NCBI GenBank assembly: GCA_031268995.1
Contig: JAIRWK010000320.1
Span: forward strand, 1 to 46,046
Direction: 5' to 3'
Origin: Planctomycetaceae bacterium
GTDB lineage: Bacteria > Planctomycetota > Planctomycetia > Pirellulales > Thermoguttaceae
Length of the DNA: 46,046 bases
Shown here piece by piece: positions 1 to 8,384 of this stretch. The translations under genes and the position numbers were made by a program. How positions within the stretch are numbered: position 1 is the stretch's first letter; every line of letters begins with the position of its first letter. Below the pieces are notes generated by a model. It did no database searches. It was given only the letters and a program-made list of their open reading frames with translations, and was not told where the DNA came from.

Positions 1-36
1 TAAATAATCCGTGTATAAATCTAATCGTTCTTCCAT
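1..36 (-). CDS. Start of a probable transposase gene (cut by window edge)
   Basis: Only the first twelve codons lie in the window, reading MEERLDLYTDYL from an ATG at 36. A purine-rich AGGAACAGGA stretch lies upstream. The motif LDxYTDYL near the N-terminus resembles the start of DDE transposases I associate with the IS701-like group (typically xDxYTDYLISS...TATGLS). The family call rests on this short motif only. A copy of repeat family A begins 28 bp upstream. Confidence 0.4.
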   Translation of the reverse strand, partial: MEERLDLYTDYL

Positions 37-63
37 GATAAAAAATCCTGTTCCTGCTTGGTT

Positions 64-153
64 GTACTCAAGCTGTTTTGAAATTCCCGAAGCTGAACAC
101 GCAAACACAACAACGTCAAGCGGTTGCTCAAGGGCGAAGCCTATCGCCCTACC
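64..153 (+). repeat. Family A element, copy A1
   Basis: Starts TACTCAAGCTGTTTTGAAAT and contains GAACACGCAAAC and the hairpin GGGCGAAGCCTATCGCCC. The right end is degraded after CCCTACC, so the usual GGCTACGGTATA is missing. It lies just upstream of the edge transposase gene, in opposite orientation. Confidence 0.85.
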
Positions 154-729
154 TTAAATTTCGGGGCAACATCCACCCTTGAATGTGCATTTTATCAGGT
201 TTATGTAATTCCGCAATCATCTTTCTAAAGATAGCACAATAAGGCAATACCAGAAAATATCTTTTCACAAATTTCACAAAAAACAATAAAATAAAAATGT
301 GTATTGATTGTTAATGGTACATTCATTACTCGACGATACCTAAATTTCTTAATGGTAAACACGAAATGCGTAACATGAGTAAATAATCAACCTTATTTAA
401 CTGTACAGTTTTTTAAGTCCACCGCTCTAAATACCCCCACAATAACAACAACGTAGGCAGTTTTAATCAGTTCAAATATCTATAACACAAACTGAAACAA
501 TGAATTAACAAAAAACAGACACTGGAACTTCGGATTAAAAATTCCTCCTTCATTAAAAATTTCCCCTTTGTTTTTGTGCTTTAAAGTTTAGTTGAGACCA
601 ATTGTGGGGGGGGGGTTTTAATTTGTGGTTTGCTGTTTATATTGTTTGCCGTTTGCATGAGATCCGTGGTGCGTTTTTTATCGCGATTTTTCAAACACAT
701 TTGAATATAAATTTTGATTTAAAATAACA
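154..729. other. AT-rich intergenic region with a G10 tract
   Basis: No convincing gene is seen. The stretch is AT-rich and holds a run of ten G at about 606-615, about 115 bp before the acyl-CoA dehydrogenase start. Upstream control signals of that gene probably lie here, but I cannot define a promoter. Confidence 0.5.
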
Positions 730-2460
730 ATGCCTAATTTTTTTCTTGACAATAAGGACATACGTTTTCTTTTTGACTATTTTGATATTCGTGAGCTTGC
801 GGAATTGCAGGAGCGGAATACGCCTAACGGTGATGCGGATTACTTGCCAGACAATATTGATGATATGGTTGACAATTACCGCAAAATTCTTGAGGTTATT
901 GGCGAAATCTCTGCGGAAACGATTGCCCCAAATTCGACGCAAGTTGACGCGGAAGGCAATAAACATAATCCTGACGGTACTGTAACATTGCACCCTTTGG
1001 TACAACAAAATCTTGACCGTCTTGCCCAAGCCGATATGCTCGGTTTCACCATTCCGCGCAAGTACGGCGGTCTCAATTGCCCAATCCTAATTTACACAAT
1101 TGCAACCGAAATTGTTTCTCGCGGCGATTGCTCTTTTATGAATATGTTCGGATTGCAAGGGATTGCGGACACAATTTATGCGTTTGCGTCTGACGAGATA
1201 AAAGATGAAGTGTTGCCGAAATTCGCGTTGGGCAAAGTTACGGGAGCAATGGTTCTGACTGAACCGGATGCGGGAAGCGACTTGCAAGCCGTGCAATTAC
1301 GCGCCGATCAAAAAGATGATGGAAGTTGGGTTTTAAATGGAGTGAAACGATTTATTACCAATGGTTGCGGAGAAGTGTTGTTGGTGTTGGCGAGAAGTGA
1401 ACATGAGATCAAAGATGGTCGCGGGTTGAGTTTATTTATTGCCGAGCGTTCGTCGGCGGTGAAGGTTCGTTGTCTTGAGCATAAACTTGGCATTCATGGC
1501 AGTCCGACTTGCGAGTTGGTTTTCAACAATACGCCAGCGCGTTTGATTGGAGAACGGCAACGCGGGTTGATTACCTACGTGATGGCGTTGATGAATGGTG
1601 CGCGTCTTGGAATAGCGGCTCAATCGTTGGGAGTAGCTGAATCGGCGTATCGTCTTGCCCGCGAATACGCGCACAGCCGTGAACAATTCGGAGGGGCAAT
1701 TGAACGGCTTGCGCCCGTGGCGGAAATGGTTGCGAATATGAGCGTGCGGATCGAAGCAATGCGAGCATTGACTTACGAAACCGCTAGAGTGTGTGACATT
1801 GAAAATAACACAAACCGCTTGCTTGAACGCAATGCCGACACTCTTGCCGAAACAGAAAAGAAAGAATTTAAACAACGAAGCAGAACACTCAAGCGATTAA
1901 ATGCCATCTTGACGCCAATGAGCAAATATTATTGCGCGGAAAGTGCGATTGCGATTACGAATGATACTGTCCAAGTGCTTGGCGGCAGTGGTTTCTTGCG
2001 GGATTATGCCGCAGAGCGTTACTTGAGAGACGCAAGAATCACATCAATATACGAAGGAACAAGCCAATTGCAAATCATCGCCGCAATTCGAGGAATTACG
2101 AGCGGTGTTTACTTTGATCACATAACGCAATTTGAGCAAAAAGAATTTGCCGACGATAAATTGACCGAATTAAAATCCATCCTGATCAATAAACGTACAG
2201 AAATTCAATCATCTGTAGAATTCGCCAAATCACGCGGCGGAAATTATATTGAGCTTGCGGCAAGAAATTTAGTGGATGCGGCTGTATCGGTATTGATTGG
2301 GCATTATTTATTGGGGCAAGCAGAAAGGAACGAACGCAAAAAATCCGTCGCCAACCTATTCATCACCCAAAACGCCCCACAAATAACCACGAATTGCACA
2401 AAAGTGAACTCAGGAAATACACAAGTCATAGAACAATACCAATTGTTGACCAACCCATGA
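730..2460 (+). CDS. Acyl-CoA dehydrogenase
   Basis: A 576-residue flavoprotein of the acyl-CoA dehydrogenase family, oxidising acyl-CoA to enoyl-CoA with FAD and passing electrons to ETF. The first signature is at residues 172-187 (AMVLTEPDAGSDLQAV). The second region is VLGGSGFLRDYAAERYLRDA at about 416-435, followed by the catalytic-base motif YEGTSQLQ with Glu about 442. The usual family length is about 380, so this protein carries an N-terminal part of about 50 residues and about 125 extra C-terminal residues, as in the long ACAD subgroup. The start ATG at 730 has only a weak ribosome-binding site. It stands alone, with no etfAB or other fatty-acid genes beside it, so the substrate cannot be named. 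The stop lies 6 bp before family A copy A2. Confidence 0.93.
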   Translation: MPNFFLDNKDIRFLFDYFDIRELAELQERNTPNGDADYLPDNIDDMVDNYRKILEVIGEISAETIAPNSTQVDAEGNKHNPDGTVTLHPLVQQNLDRLAQADMLGFTIPRKYGGLNCPILIYTIATEIVSRGDCSFMNMFGLQGIADTIYAFASDEIKDEVLPKFALGKVTGAMVLTEPDAGSDLQAVQLRADQKDDGSWVLNGVKRFITNGCGEVLLVLARSEHEIKDGRGLSLFIAERSSAVKVRCLEHKLGIHGSPTCELVFNNTPARLIGERQRGLITYVMALMNGARLGIAAQSLGVAESAYRLAREYAHSREQFGGAIERLAPVAEMVANMSVRIEAMRALTYETARVCDIENNTNRLLERNADTLAETEKKEFKQRSRTLKRLNAILTPMSKYYCAESAIAITNDTVQVLGGSGFLRDYAAERYLRDARITSIYEGTSQLQIIAAIRGITSGVYFDHITQFEQKEFADDKLTELKSILINKRTEIQSSVEFAKSRGGNYIELAARNLVDAAVSVLIGHYLLGQAERNERKKSVANLFITQNAPQITTNCTKVNSGNTQVIEQYQLLTNP

Positions 2461-2465
2461 AATTA

Positions 2466-2570
2466 CATACTCAAGCTGTTTTAAAATTCATGGAGCTGAT
2501 TACGGAAGCGCAACAACGTGAAGCGGTTGTTCGGTGGCGAAGCCTATCGCCGATACCGGCTTCGGTATAC
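2466..2570 (+). repeat. Family A element, copy A2
   Basis: Full-length copy running from CATACTCAAGCTG to GGCTTCGGTATAC, with the inner hairpin GGCGAAGCCTATCGCC. It starts 6 bp after the acyl-CoA dehydrogenase stop. Confidence 0.9.
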
Positions 2571-2631
2571 CGTCTTTAACAACCATTTAATGTTGTTGTG
2601 TTTACGTATTCGGTTGTGGAAATTTTGAAAT

Positions 2632-2706
2632 TGTAGAGGCGTACCCTTGCGGTCGCCCCGATGCGGGAATTAATCTCACACGGGCAACCGCAAGAGTTGC
2701 CCCTAC
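2632..2706. repeat. Long inverted repeat (GTAGAGGC...GCCCCTAC)
   Basis: An imperfect palindrome of about 75 bp. The left arm contains CCCTTGCGGTCGCCC and the right arm GGGCAACCGCAAGAGTTGCC, flanked by GTAGAGGC and GCCCCTAC. It could form a strong hairpin. Only one copy is seen in this window. Confidence 0.7.
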
Positions 2707-2754
2707 CGTCCACAACAAAATGATTTTAGGAAATTCCCAAAAACCATTTTAAAA

Positions 2755-2866
2755 GATCAGCACGCAGACGACGCAGATTTGGAGTAGATGTTCGCAAGAT
2801 CGGAAAATAGAATCTAATCTGCGATTATCTTTAGAGAATCTGTGTCATCTGCGTGCTGATTTTAAA
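2755..2866. repeat. Family B palindromic element, copy B1
   Basis: Begins ATCAGCACGCAGACGACGC and ends TCTGTGTCATCTGCGTGCTG. The two halves are inverted copies, so the element can fold into a long hairpin with a central loop around GAAAATAGAATC. Confidence 0.85.
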
Positions 2867-2871
2867 AGGTA

Positions 2872-3000
2872 TTATGCTCAAGCTACTTTAAAATTCCCGA
2901 AGAAGTTGCGGTAAACCTGCAACGCAAAGCGTTAGGCAAACGCAACAACGTGAAACGGTTATTCAAGGGCAAGCCTATCGCCTATACGGCTTCGGTGTAC
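2872..3000 (+). repeat. Family A element, long variant, copy A3
   Basis: Runs from TTATGCTCAAGCTAC to GGCTTCGGTGTAC. It carries the extra about 25-bp segment AAACCTGCAACGCAAAGCG found in the long variant, which has an internal AACGC-GCGTT inverted repeat. Its right end encodes the C-terminal tail of the minus-strand gene ending at 2959. Confidence 0.88.
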
Positions 3001-3420
3001 CTGCGGTCGTTTCAGGGGCAAAAATTGGGAAGCATCAAATTCTTGCAACAGGACAGTACCAGAAAGAACTTTTGTTATTTCATATTCCGTAGCAGGATAT
3101 TCAGCCTTTGTATCTGGATTTCTGTTTGTAGAAATGTTGCGTTTAATGTGTGGAATTTTGCCTTTGACAAAATGTTGATATTCATTTCTTATCTCTTCAA
3201 TTCTTTTGTCTGTTGTGCAATTTATTTCTGTTATACTCAAGCGGTCTCTATATTCTTTTAACAACTTGCATTGGTTTTCATTCAATTTTGAGTACATTGG
3301 GTTAGACCAATCTAATCTCAGGTACAGCATCTTCACAAACTGCCGATACCGAGAATAATAGCCCAAAAAACAAAACCTGAAAAAAATAACTCTTTCATAA
3401 ACAAAAAATCTTGCCAACAT
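2959..3420 (-). CDS. Hypothetical protein with repeat-derived C-terminus
   Basis: A possible 153-residue protein of unknown function. The start ATG at 3420 follows GGGGGGGAGAGTTAAA, a plausible ribosome-binding site containing a poly-G run. The N-terminus is hydrophobic and aromatic (about residues 1-25, FFVYERVIFFRFCFLGYY), then a charged, Lys/Glu-rich region follows (residues 40-130, with EIRNEYQHFVKGKIPHI) that looks protein-like. The last residues PQVHRSRIGDRLALE and the stop are encoded by the reverse strand of repeat A3, so the original C-terminus was probably replaced by a repeat insertion. I recognise no family. It may be a gene remnant. Confidence 0.4.
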   Translation of the reverse strand: MLARFFVYERVIFFRFCFLGYYSRYRQFVKMLYLRLDWSNPMYSKLNENQCKLLKEYRDRLSITEINCTTDKRIEEIRNEYQHFVKGKIPHIKRNISTNRNPDTKAEYPATEYEITKVLSGTVLLQEFDASQFLPLKRPQVHRSRIGDRLALE

Positions 3421-3537
3421 TTTAACTCTCCCCCCCTCAATTCTGACTAACAGGAACTTCCAAAAAACTCCGTGAGAAATACCGATGCAATACATCTTCA
3501 ATAAGTGTACAATAATGATCTCAACTTTTCAATACTT
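3421..3537. other. Short intergenic stretch with C7 run
   Basis: Holds a run of seven C at about 3430-3436, which forms part of the likely ribosome-binding region of the minus-strand gene ending at 2959. Nothing else was recognised. Confidence 0.35.
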
Positions 3538-3845
3538 CTCCGTCCCGTTAGGGACGGAATGCGAGAACTTTTCAAACGGCTTAATTGCAATCACATTGCG
3601 TCCAATACGGGACGCGGAATATTTTTGACATTATTTTCTACCAACATATTGTCCCTAACGGGACAGGATCGTCAGTTACTTGTAACCGATCATCAACTTT
3701 ATAATCTCGCCCCTGCGGGCTTTGTGTTTTGGGACATCCGATCCGGCGGTTGCGCTGCGCTACACCGCCGGTTATGCACATCACGCCTCATACGGGGCTA
3801 CGGAAAATATTCGACCGCCAAATTTCGATGTCGCTGTTTACAAAA
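3538..3845 (+). repeat. Family F mosaic palindromic repeat, copy F1
   Basis: A string of short GC-rich palindromes: CGTCCCGTTAGGGACG, GCGTCCAATACGGGACGC, TGTCCCTAACGGGACA, then GCCCCTGCGGGC and CCGGCGG...CCGCCGG. The same order recurs at 16667-16980 and 37470-37740. The conserved spacer TTTTCTACCAACATATTG lies between the palindromes. Open frames across it are translations of the repeat, not genes. Confidence 0.85.
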
Positions 3846-3979
3846 AACTAGGTTTTAGAAATTCCCAATAGATGATTTTTAAAGCGACAAAAGAGACATA
3901 AATGACGATAGGAACATGTAAATATTGAGTAAATGATTACTCCATCCCTATCGTTTTTTGTGTTCCCCAAAACTGTTCG

Positions 3980-4014
3980 TAGGCGATATGGGCGGTAGGC
4001 TTCGCCCATACTGG
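3980..4014 (-). repeat. Family A fragment (inner hairpin only)
   Basis: GGGCGGTAGGCTTCGCCC is the inner hairpin of family A in reverse orientation, followed by ATACTGGC. The ends of the element are missing. Confidence 0.55.
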
Positions 4015-4040
4015 CTAACTGTGTAATCCACAAACGATCT

Positions 4041-5039
4041 TTATTGACCGACGAATAATCCTGTGGCGTACCAGAGTCCGTTTGAACTTTGAACCATGTC
4101 GTAGGCGAAATATTTTTGTTTTGCCCTAACACTTCGCCAATGAGCCGGCGAACCACGCCAACCACGTACACACGCTAACGCCGCCTCAAAATGCCCGTTG
4201 TACAAACCACTTTGCGCACAAACTTCCGAAATTCCCTCGCCCAAAATCGCACGAACCCTGCTCGACCTCGCAGAAAAATTCTGATGTCCAAGCACACGGT
4301 TTTTGGCTTGATACGCTGCATGATCCGTCGCCTCCGTCATCAATGTCTGGTCAATCTCACCATCAGCACTAAGCGGACGATCTGGATGAATTTTGACCGC
4401 ATACGTTAATGTCCTTTGCGTCAACTTGCACGACGGAATCGTTAAAAACGTCGTCGTCTGAAATTGATTCGGCGCAGTGAAATTGATAAAAGGTAAAACC
4501 CCAATAACTTCACCATAATACGCCTCGTCATAATCCGCAAAATCAACTATCGCAAGACCGGGAAGTTTGACCATCTCCTTGAACATCGGTAACTCAAGAA
4601 CAGAAACCTCACGCCCACCATCACCCAACACCTTCGCATCAACCGACAACTTCAAAACCACAAATTGCTCCTTCACCTTCGCCATCGCGTCCGACTCAAA
4701 AACATTCCGCTCAAACTCATCACAAACATACGGCAACATCCCCGATTGATTAACTTGATTGCGATTACGAGACGACTTCACAACACCACTCACGCCCAAA
4801 CCACTGTTCGCAACTTGCGCCGAATCGCCGCTGTTGCCGTTGCCTTCCGCCGAAAAATAAATCAATAAATTTCGACCCGATGTTCGAGCAACATGCATTG
4901 CCACGTCAAAATCCTCAAACCAACTACGCTCACTCGCAAAAAGATTGCCGCCCAATTGCCCCGATAAAAAGGACACCGACAACAAAACATACACCAAAGC
5001 CAACCTAAATGGGTTCGAGAACAACTTCCGAAAAATCAT
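4041..5039 (-). CDS. Secreted thioredoxin-fold / CAP-like two-domain protein
   Basis: From the ATG at 5039 this is a 332-residue protein with a signal peptide (MIFRKLFSNPFRLALVYVLL, cleavage probably near residue 33 before SERSWFEDF). Residues 35-155 resemble a thioredoxin-like fold (WFEDFDVAMHVARTSGRNLL, then ERNVFESDAMAKVKEQFVVL), as in the thioredoxin_7 group, but without a CxxC motif. The C-terminal part (about 235-332) resembles a CAP/SCP domain, with HQNFSARSSRV, then ACVRGWRGSPAHW and GLWYATGLFVG near the end. The function is unknown; an extracytoplasmic role is likely. The frame stays open upstream to an ATG at 5360 with a much better ribosome-binding site (see the 5040-5360 entry), so the true start is uncertain. 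Confidence 0.7.
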   Translation of the reverse strand: MIFRKLFSNPFRLALVYVLLSVSFLSGQLGGNLFASERSWFEDFDVAMHVARTSGRNLLIYFSAEGNGNSGDSAQVANSGLGVSGVVKSSRNRNQVNQSGMLPYVCDEFERNVFESDAMAKVKEQFVVLKLSVDAKVLGDGGREVSVLELPMFKEMVKLPGLAIVDFADYDEAYYGEVIGVLPFINFTAPNQFQTTTFLTIPSCKLTQRTLTYAVKIHPDRPLSADGEIDQTLMTEATDHAAYQAKNRVLGHQNFSARSSRVRAILGEGISEVCAQSGLYNGHFEAALACVRGWRGSPAHWRSVRAKQKYFAYDMVQSSNGLWYATGLFVGQ

Positions 5040-5360
5040 CAAGATTTTTCCCCCGTATATCCCCCCCCGTTTGCACAACCAATACAATGTGCAATAATGT
5101 TGCATCTGTACTTTGGTATAAATGACGCGCTGGGCAAGTTGCCGTACTAGATACGACAAAACGCCAGTCAACAATTTGCCAAACATGGCAGCCGGATCAA
5201 AAGAACCGGCGACCATGTTACAGGATATACATTTACACCTTTTAAAGGATGCTTTAGCGAAATTGATTTTGCAGTTGCGATCACTCGCAACAGTCGCCTC
5301 GACAACCAAATCAGATTTAACATTTGTGTTGCTGTCGTTCATCTTTAATTTTCCGATCAT
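5040..5360 (-). CDS. Possible leader ORF or N-terminal extension
   Basis: 107 codons in frame with the downstream secreted protein. The ATG at 5360 follows AACGGAGGTTAAAG, the strongest ribosome-binding site in this area. The translation begins MIGKLKMNDSNTN and includes a CKCISC motif and the stretch MFGKLLTGVLSYLVRQLAQRV, which looks protein-like. Near its end it crosses a G8 tract (5061-5068), so a one-base slip would separate it from the downstream frame. It may be an independent small gene whose stop has been lost, a long N-terminus, or a phase-variable leader. Confidence 0.35.
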
Positions 5361-5925
5361 CTTTAACCTCCGTTGAGATTTAAAAAAGTTTAAACTGTCC
5401 GCACTAGAAATCTCGGCAACTGTTGTACGCTTAACTATCGTAAAGCAGGCATTTACAATTTTGAACCGAATAATTGCAGCACTCGCAGTATATTATTTCG
5501 CAAATTCCATTGTCCATCCGCAAAACAATTGCGCAACAAATAATCACACCGCCAAACGGCATAAAAAATTATTTGTTCCAAAGACAACAAAAAATGCGAA
5601 CCAATCACGTTGCCTTGCCATCAAGAACAACTCCTCTTGAAAAACAGACGTACCATCCATTCAAAAAAATCAAAGTTGAAAACCAAAGCCGTAACTTGCA
5701 CAAAAGTACTTTGCAAAGATAATAAAAATGTTAAACTTTAACGATTATGCAATATCTGCCGGATATAATATGCCATCCCCACCAACCTGTAAAGTCCCCC
5801 CACAAGTCAAAACCGGCTGTTCGCGTTTTGGGAGAACAGGGACGTGAGGAACATAAAGGAAAATGGGGACGATGTGCTGTAACCGGTGTAGTTATCCATG
5901 AGCAACTGCTTTGTGTTTTTGTGAT
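5361..5925. other. Intergenic region, no gene recognised
   Basis: AT-rich sequence, A-rich on the plus strand around 5500-5720. A short open frame at 5474-5722 has no ribosome-binding site and low-complexity composition, so it is not called. The region probably contains the promoter of the minus-strand gene starting at 5360. Confidence 0.4.
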
Positions 5926-6028
5926 TATACCGTAGCCGGTAGGGCGATAGGCTTCGCCCCAGAACAACCGCTTCACGTTGTTGCGCTTGCGTGTCCAGCT
6001 TCAGGAATTTTAAAACAGCTTCAGTATA
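5926..6028 (-). repeat. Family A element, copy A4
   Basis: Reads TATACCGTAGCCGGTAGGGC at its left edge and TTTTAAAACAGCTTCAGTATA at its right. Full length, 103 bp. A partial second end (TTTTAAAACAGCTTTTGAG) follows at about 6046. Confidence 0.9.
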
Positions 6029-6163
6029 AATATCCTGCGTTTTGACTTTTAAAACAGCTTTTGAGTTTGCTTTAGTTTATTGTAATTTGAATTGTGATTT
6101 TGGTTGGGCGAAGGTCGCTTGACACACTAATTCAAAAAATTTTCACCTTAACCAAATTTAACG

Positions 6164-8134
6164 ATGAAAAATACGATTAAAAATTCACTGTGTTTTGTTT
6201 CACCTCTGTTTTTTCTTTTGACATTTTGTGGAACGATACTCGTCGTTTCGCAAGATGTTGTCCAAGCCGGTAAATTTTCGCGTTGGCGGCACGTCAACCC
6301 GATCAGCCGTCAAACAAGTCAAATTGATTTTGACACGGTAATGGCGAAAATTAAATCAAATCCGATTGAGCCGAAAAGCTCGGATTTGATTCGTTGCAAA
6401 AAATTATTGCTCAACGAATGCAATAAATTGATCAAAATCCTCGCCAACGATACCAATCACGAAGCGGCGGATTCTTGGCGTGAGGAACTACAACTCGACG
6501 GACTTAAATCAATTCTTACCGGTACGGAATTGCCCGATATTAAAATAATTCAAGATATGTGGAATAATTTTAATAAGGATAAAATCGGTTTGCGTTGGGA
6601 GATTTTCAACGGGGTACGTAATGAGTTGCGGCGTTATCAAACGATGCATGGACTTTTGGAACTTGGCAAAGAGTATAATACGCAACTCGCAACTGTTAGT
6701 GATCGTTTTGAGGTTGTTTTGCGTGATTACCTCAAAACAGCTTCGTCAATCGACGGCGCAACATTAAATGATATTATCGTTTGGTACAACGACATAAGCC
6801 TTTTTGATCCCCGCGCGGCGCAAATTGTTACTCTTGCCCGCAAGAAAATTTCTGTGCCTAATATCCGGTTTTCAGTCAACGATCAATTTATGGCAAGCGG
6901 TTTTAGCCGTGAGCTTGAGCGTGATATTGATGTCAATGAAACAATTCAAGGAACAAAAATTGTCGGCTCCGGCAGCATGACAGGAACAAGTCATTCGGAA
7001 GTTGCCACACGAACAAAAGGCGCGGCAATAGACATAATTATCGATGCCGAAATGGAAACGAAAACAACAGGTTATCATCCGCCTGTAACTCTAAATACAA
7101 ATACAACAGGTACTCTTTCCGGCAAGAAACGAGTAATACTTTCGCCCGATAAAATTACGGCTTTTCCCGCAACTTCCGACGCGGATTTAAAAGCGGATAT
7201 TTACAATGTTCGTGTTAATGCCGGAGCGTTGGTGCGTTGTATTGCAAAACGGCAAGTGGAAAATCAACGAGAAGATTCGTTGGCAGAGGCGGAATTGCGG
7301 GCGGAGGCGAGGTTGAACGATCAAATAGACGCAATTGTTGACGCGGAAATTTTTGACGCGAATGAACAATACCAAAAAAGTTTTCGCCGTCCGTTGAAAA
7401 AATTTGGTTTGCTGCCTGAATTTGATCTTTCAAGTTCCGCTGCTAACGCGAATAAAAATTTGTCTGGCAAAATAAACGGATATGCACTCGTCGGAACAAC
7501 ATTTCAACCAAGCAGCCCAATAAACGCGCCCGAAATTGAAAATAATTACGACGTGTACGTTCAATTACATCAATCATTGCCAAATAACGTAGCAGCGTTT
7601 GCGTTGGCAGGTAAGAATTTCGATGAATCTAATTCGAATTTAAGCGAACAATTAGGAAGTGAACTCGAGTCGCTGCGCCAAATTTTTGAACGCAAAGAAG
7701 GACAAGAACCGATTGCGATAACGTTTGCGGGCAAAGCACCGGTTGCGATAACGTTTGAGGAAGATATTGTCAAAATAGTTGTCCGAATAAATGGATTTAC
7801 CCAAAATGGTTCAAGACATCCCGGACTCGATATTACGTTGAGTTACAAGGTAAAGATTGAACAAACAACCGACGGTAATAACATCGTCGTCCTTGAGCAA
7901 TCCAAAGACCCCGACGCAATGCCGCGAGGTAAAGAACACGTTACAGCAAGAGAACAAACAATCAGAACAGTCGTGCTACGCCGTTTAGGAACAGTACCAA
8001 AACGCGTAGAACTCAAACCGTTCGGATTGAAATGGAAGGGTTGGCAAGGCAGCGGCGAATTAGTACCAGTCTTCGCAAAATCCACAGGCGGCTGGTTGAC
8101 CATCGGGCTAAATTGGAAAAAAAAGAATGACTGA
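6164..8134 (+). CDS. Secreted hypothetical protein, 656 aa
   Basis: A large exported protein I cannot assign to a named family. An N-terminal signal peptide is visible (hydrophobic SLCFVSPLFFLLTFCGTILV at about residues 8-27, cleavage near VVQAG-K). The rest is soluble, mixed alpha/beta. A mostly alpha region (about 45-240) is followed by a beta-rich, Thr/Gly-rich segment (about 255-330, with VGSGSMTGTSHSE), then an alanine/glutamate-rich helix (LAEAELRAEARLNDQIDAIV, about 375-394). The C-terminus is again beta-rich. I have seen this layout in conserved planctomycete hypotheticals. The ATG at 6164 gives a complete signal peptide, which supports the start. It is a single gene flanked by repeats A4 and A5. 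Confidence 0.85.
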   Translation: MKNTIKNSLCFVSPLFFLLTFCGTILVVSQDVVQAGKFSRWRHVNPISRQTSQIDFDTVMAKIKSNPIEPKSSDLIRCKKLLLNECNKLIKILANDTNHEAADSWREELQLDGLKSILTGTELPDIKIIQDMWNNFNKDKIGLRWEIFNGVRNELRRYQTMHGLLELGKEYNTQLATVSDRFEVVLRDYLKTASSIDGATLNDIIVWYNDISLFDPRAAQIVTLARKKISVPNIRFSVNDQFMASGFSRELERDIDVNETIQGTKIVGSGSMTGTSHSEVATRTKGAAIDIIIDAEMETKTTGYHPPVTLNTNTTGTLSGKKRVILSPDKITAFPATSDADLKADIYNVRVNAGALVRCIAKRQVENQREDSLAEAELRAEARLNDQIDAIVDAEIFDANEQYQKSFRRPLKKFGLLPEFDLSSSAANANKNLSGKINGYALVGTTFQPSSPINAPEIENNYDVYVQLHQSLPNNVAAFALAGKNFDESNSNLSEQLGSELESLRQIFERKEGQEPIAITFAGKAPVAITFEEDIVKIVVRINGFTQNGSRHPGLDITLSYKVKIEQTTDGNNIVVLEQSKDPDAMPRGKEHVTAREQTIRTVVLRRLGTVPKRVELKPFGLKWKGWQGSGELVPVFAKSTGGWLTIGLNWKKKND

Positions 8135-8144
8135 TGGGAATTTT

Positions 8145-8239
8145 TATACCGTAGCCAGAATGGGCGATATGCTTCGCCCTTGAACAGCCGTCCCGCGATG
8201 CTGCGCTTGCGCGTTCAGTTTAAAACAGCTTGGGTATAA
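8145..8239 (-). repeat. Family A element, copy A5
   Basis: Left edge TATACCGTAGCCAGAATGGG, right edge TTTAAAACAGCTTGGGTATA. It is about 8 bp shorter than full length, with a deletion around the AAGCTTCGGGAA segment. It lies 11 bp after the stop of the 656-residue gene. Confidence 0.88.
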
Positions 8240-8244
8240 TTTTT

Positions 8245-8290
8245 AATTCGGTCGATTTTCAGTCGAAAGAAATCGACCGAATTCGAATAA
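8245..8290. repeat. Family D hairpin, copy D1
   Basis: ATTCGGTCGATTTTCAGTCG and its inverted partner AAATCGACCGAATT form a hairpin of about 45 bp. It could act as a bidirectional terminator between the convergent genes ending at 8134 and 8385. Confidence 0.75.
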
Positions 8291-8384
8291 AACATTGCCA
8301 TGAAATAAAATTACCATTAATGCCCTCAAGTTAGGGGTAGTACCTTTTGCTTTAGAAATTCCACGACACTCGCTGGATTTTTTA

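Noticed and set aside
1432-1875. 147-codon open frame on the minus strand
   Set aside because: It lies entirely within the acyl-CoA dehydrogenase gene in another frame and has no ribosome-binding site.
3538-3845. CRISPR array
   Set aside because: The short palindromes of family F differ from each other and are not separated by equal-length unique spacers; no cas genes are present.
3505-3858. 117-codon frame, similar to frames at 16596-16934 and 37189-37557
   Set aside because: The similarity between the three arises because all are translations of family F repeat copies; there is no ribosome-binding site.
5474-5722. 82-codon open frame on the plus strand
   Set aside because: No ribosome-binding site, composition follows the A-rich DNA, and no recognisable motif.
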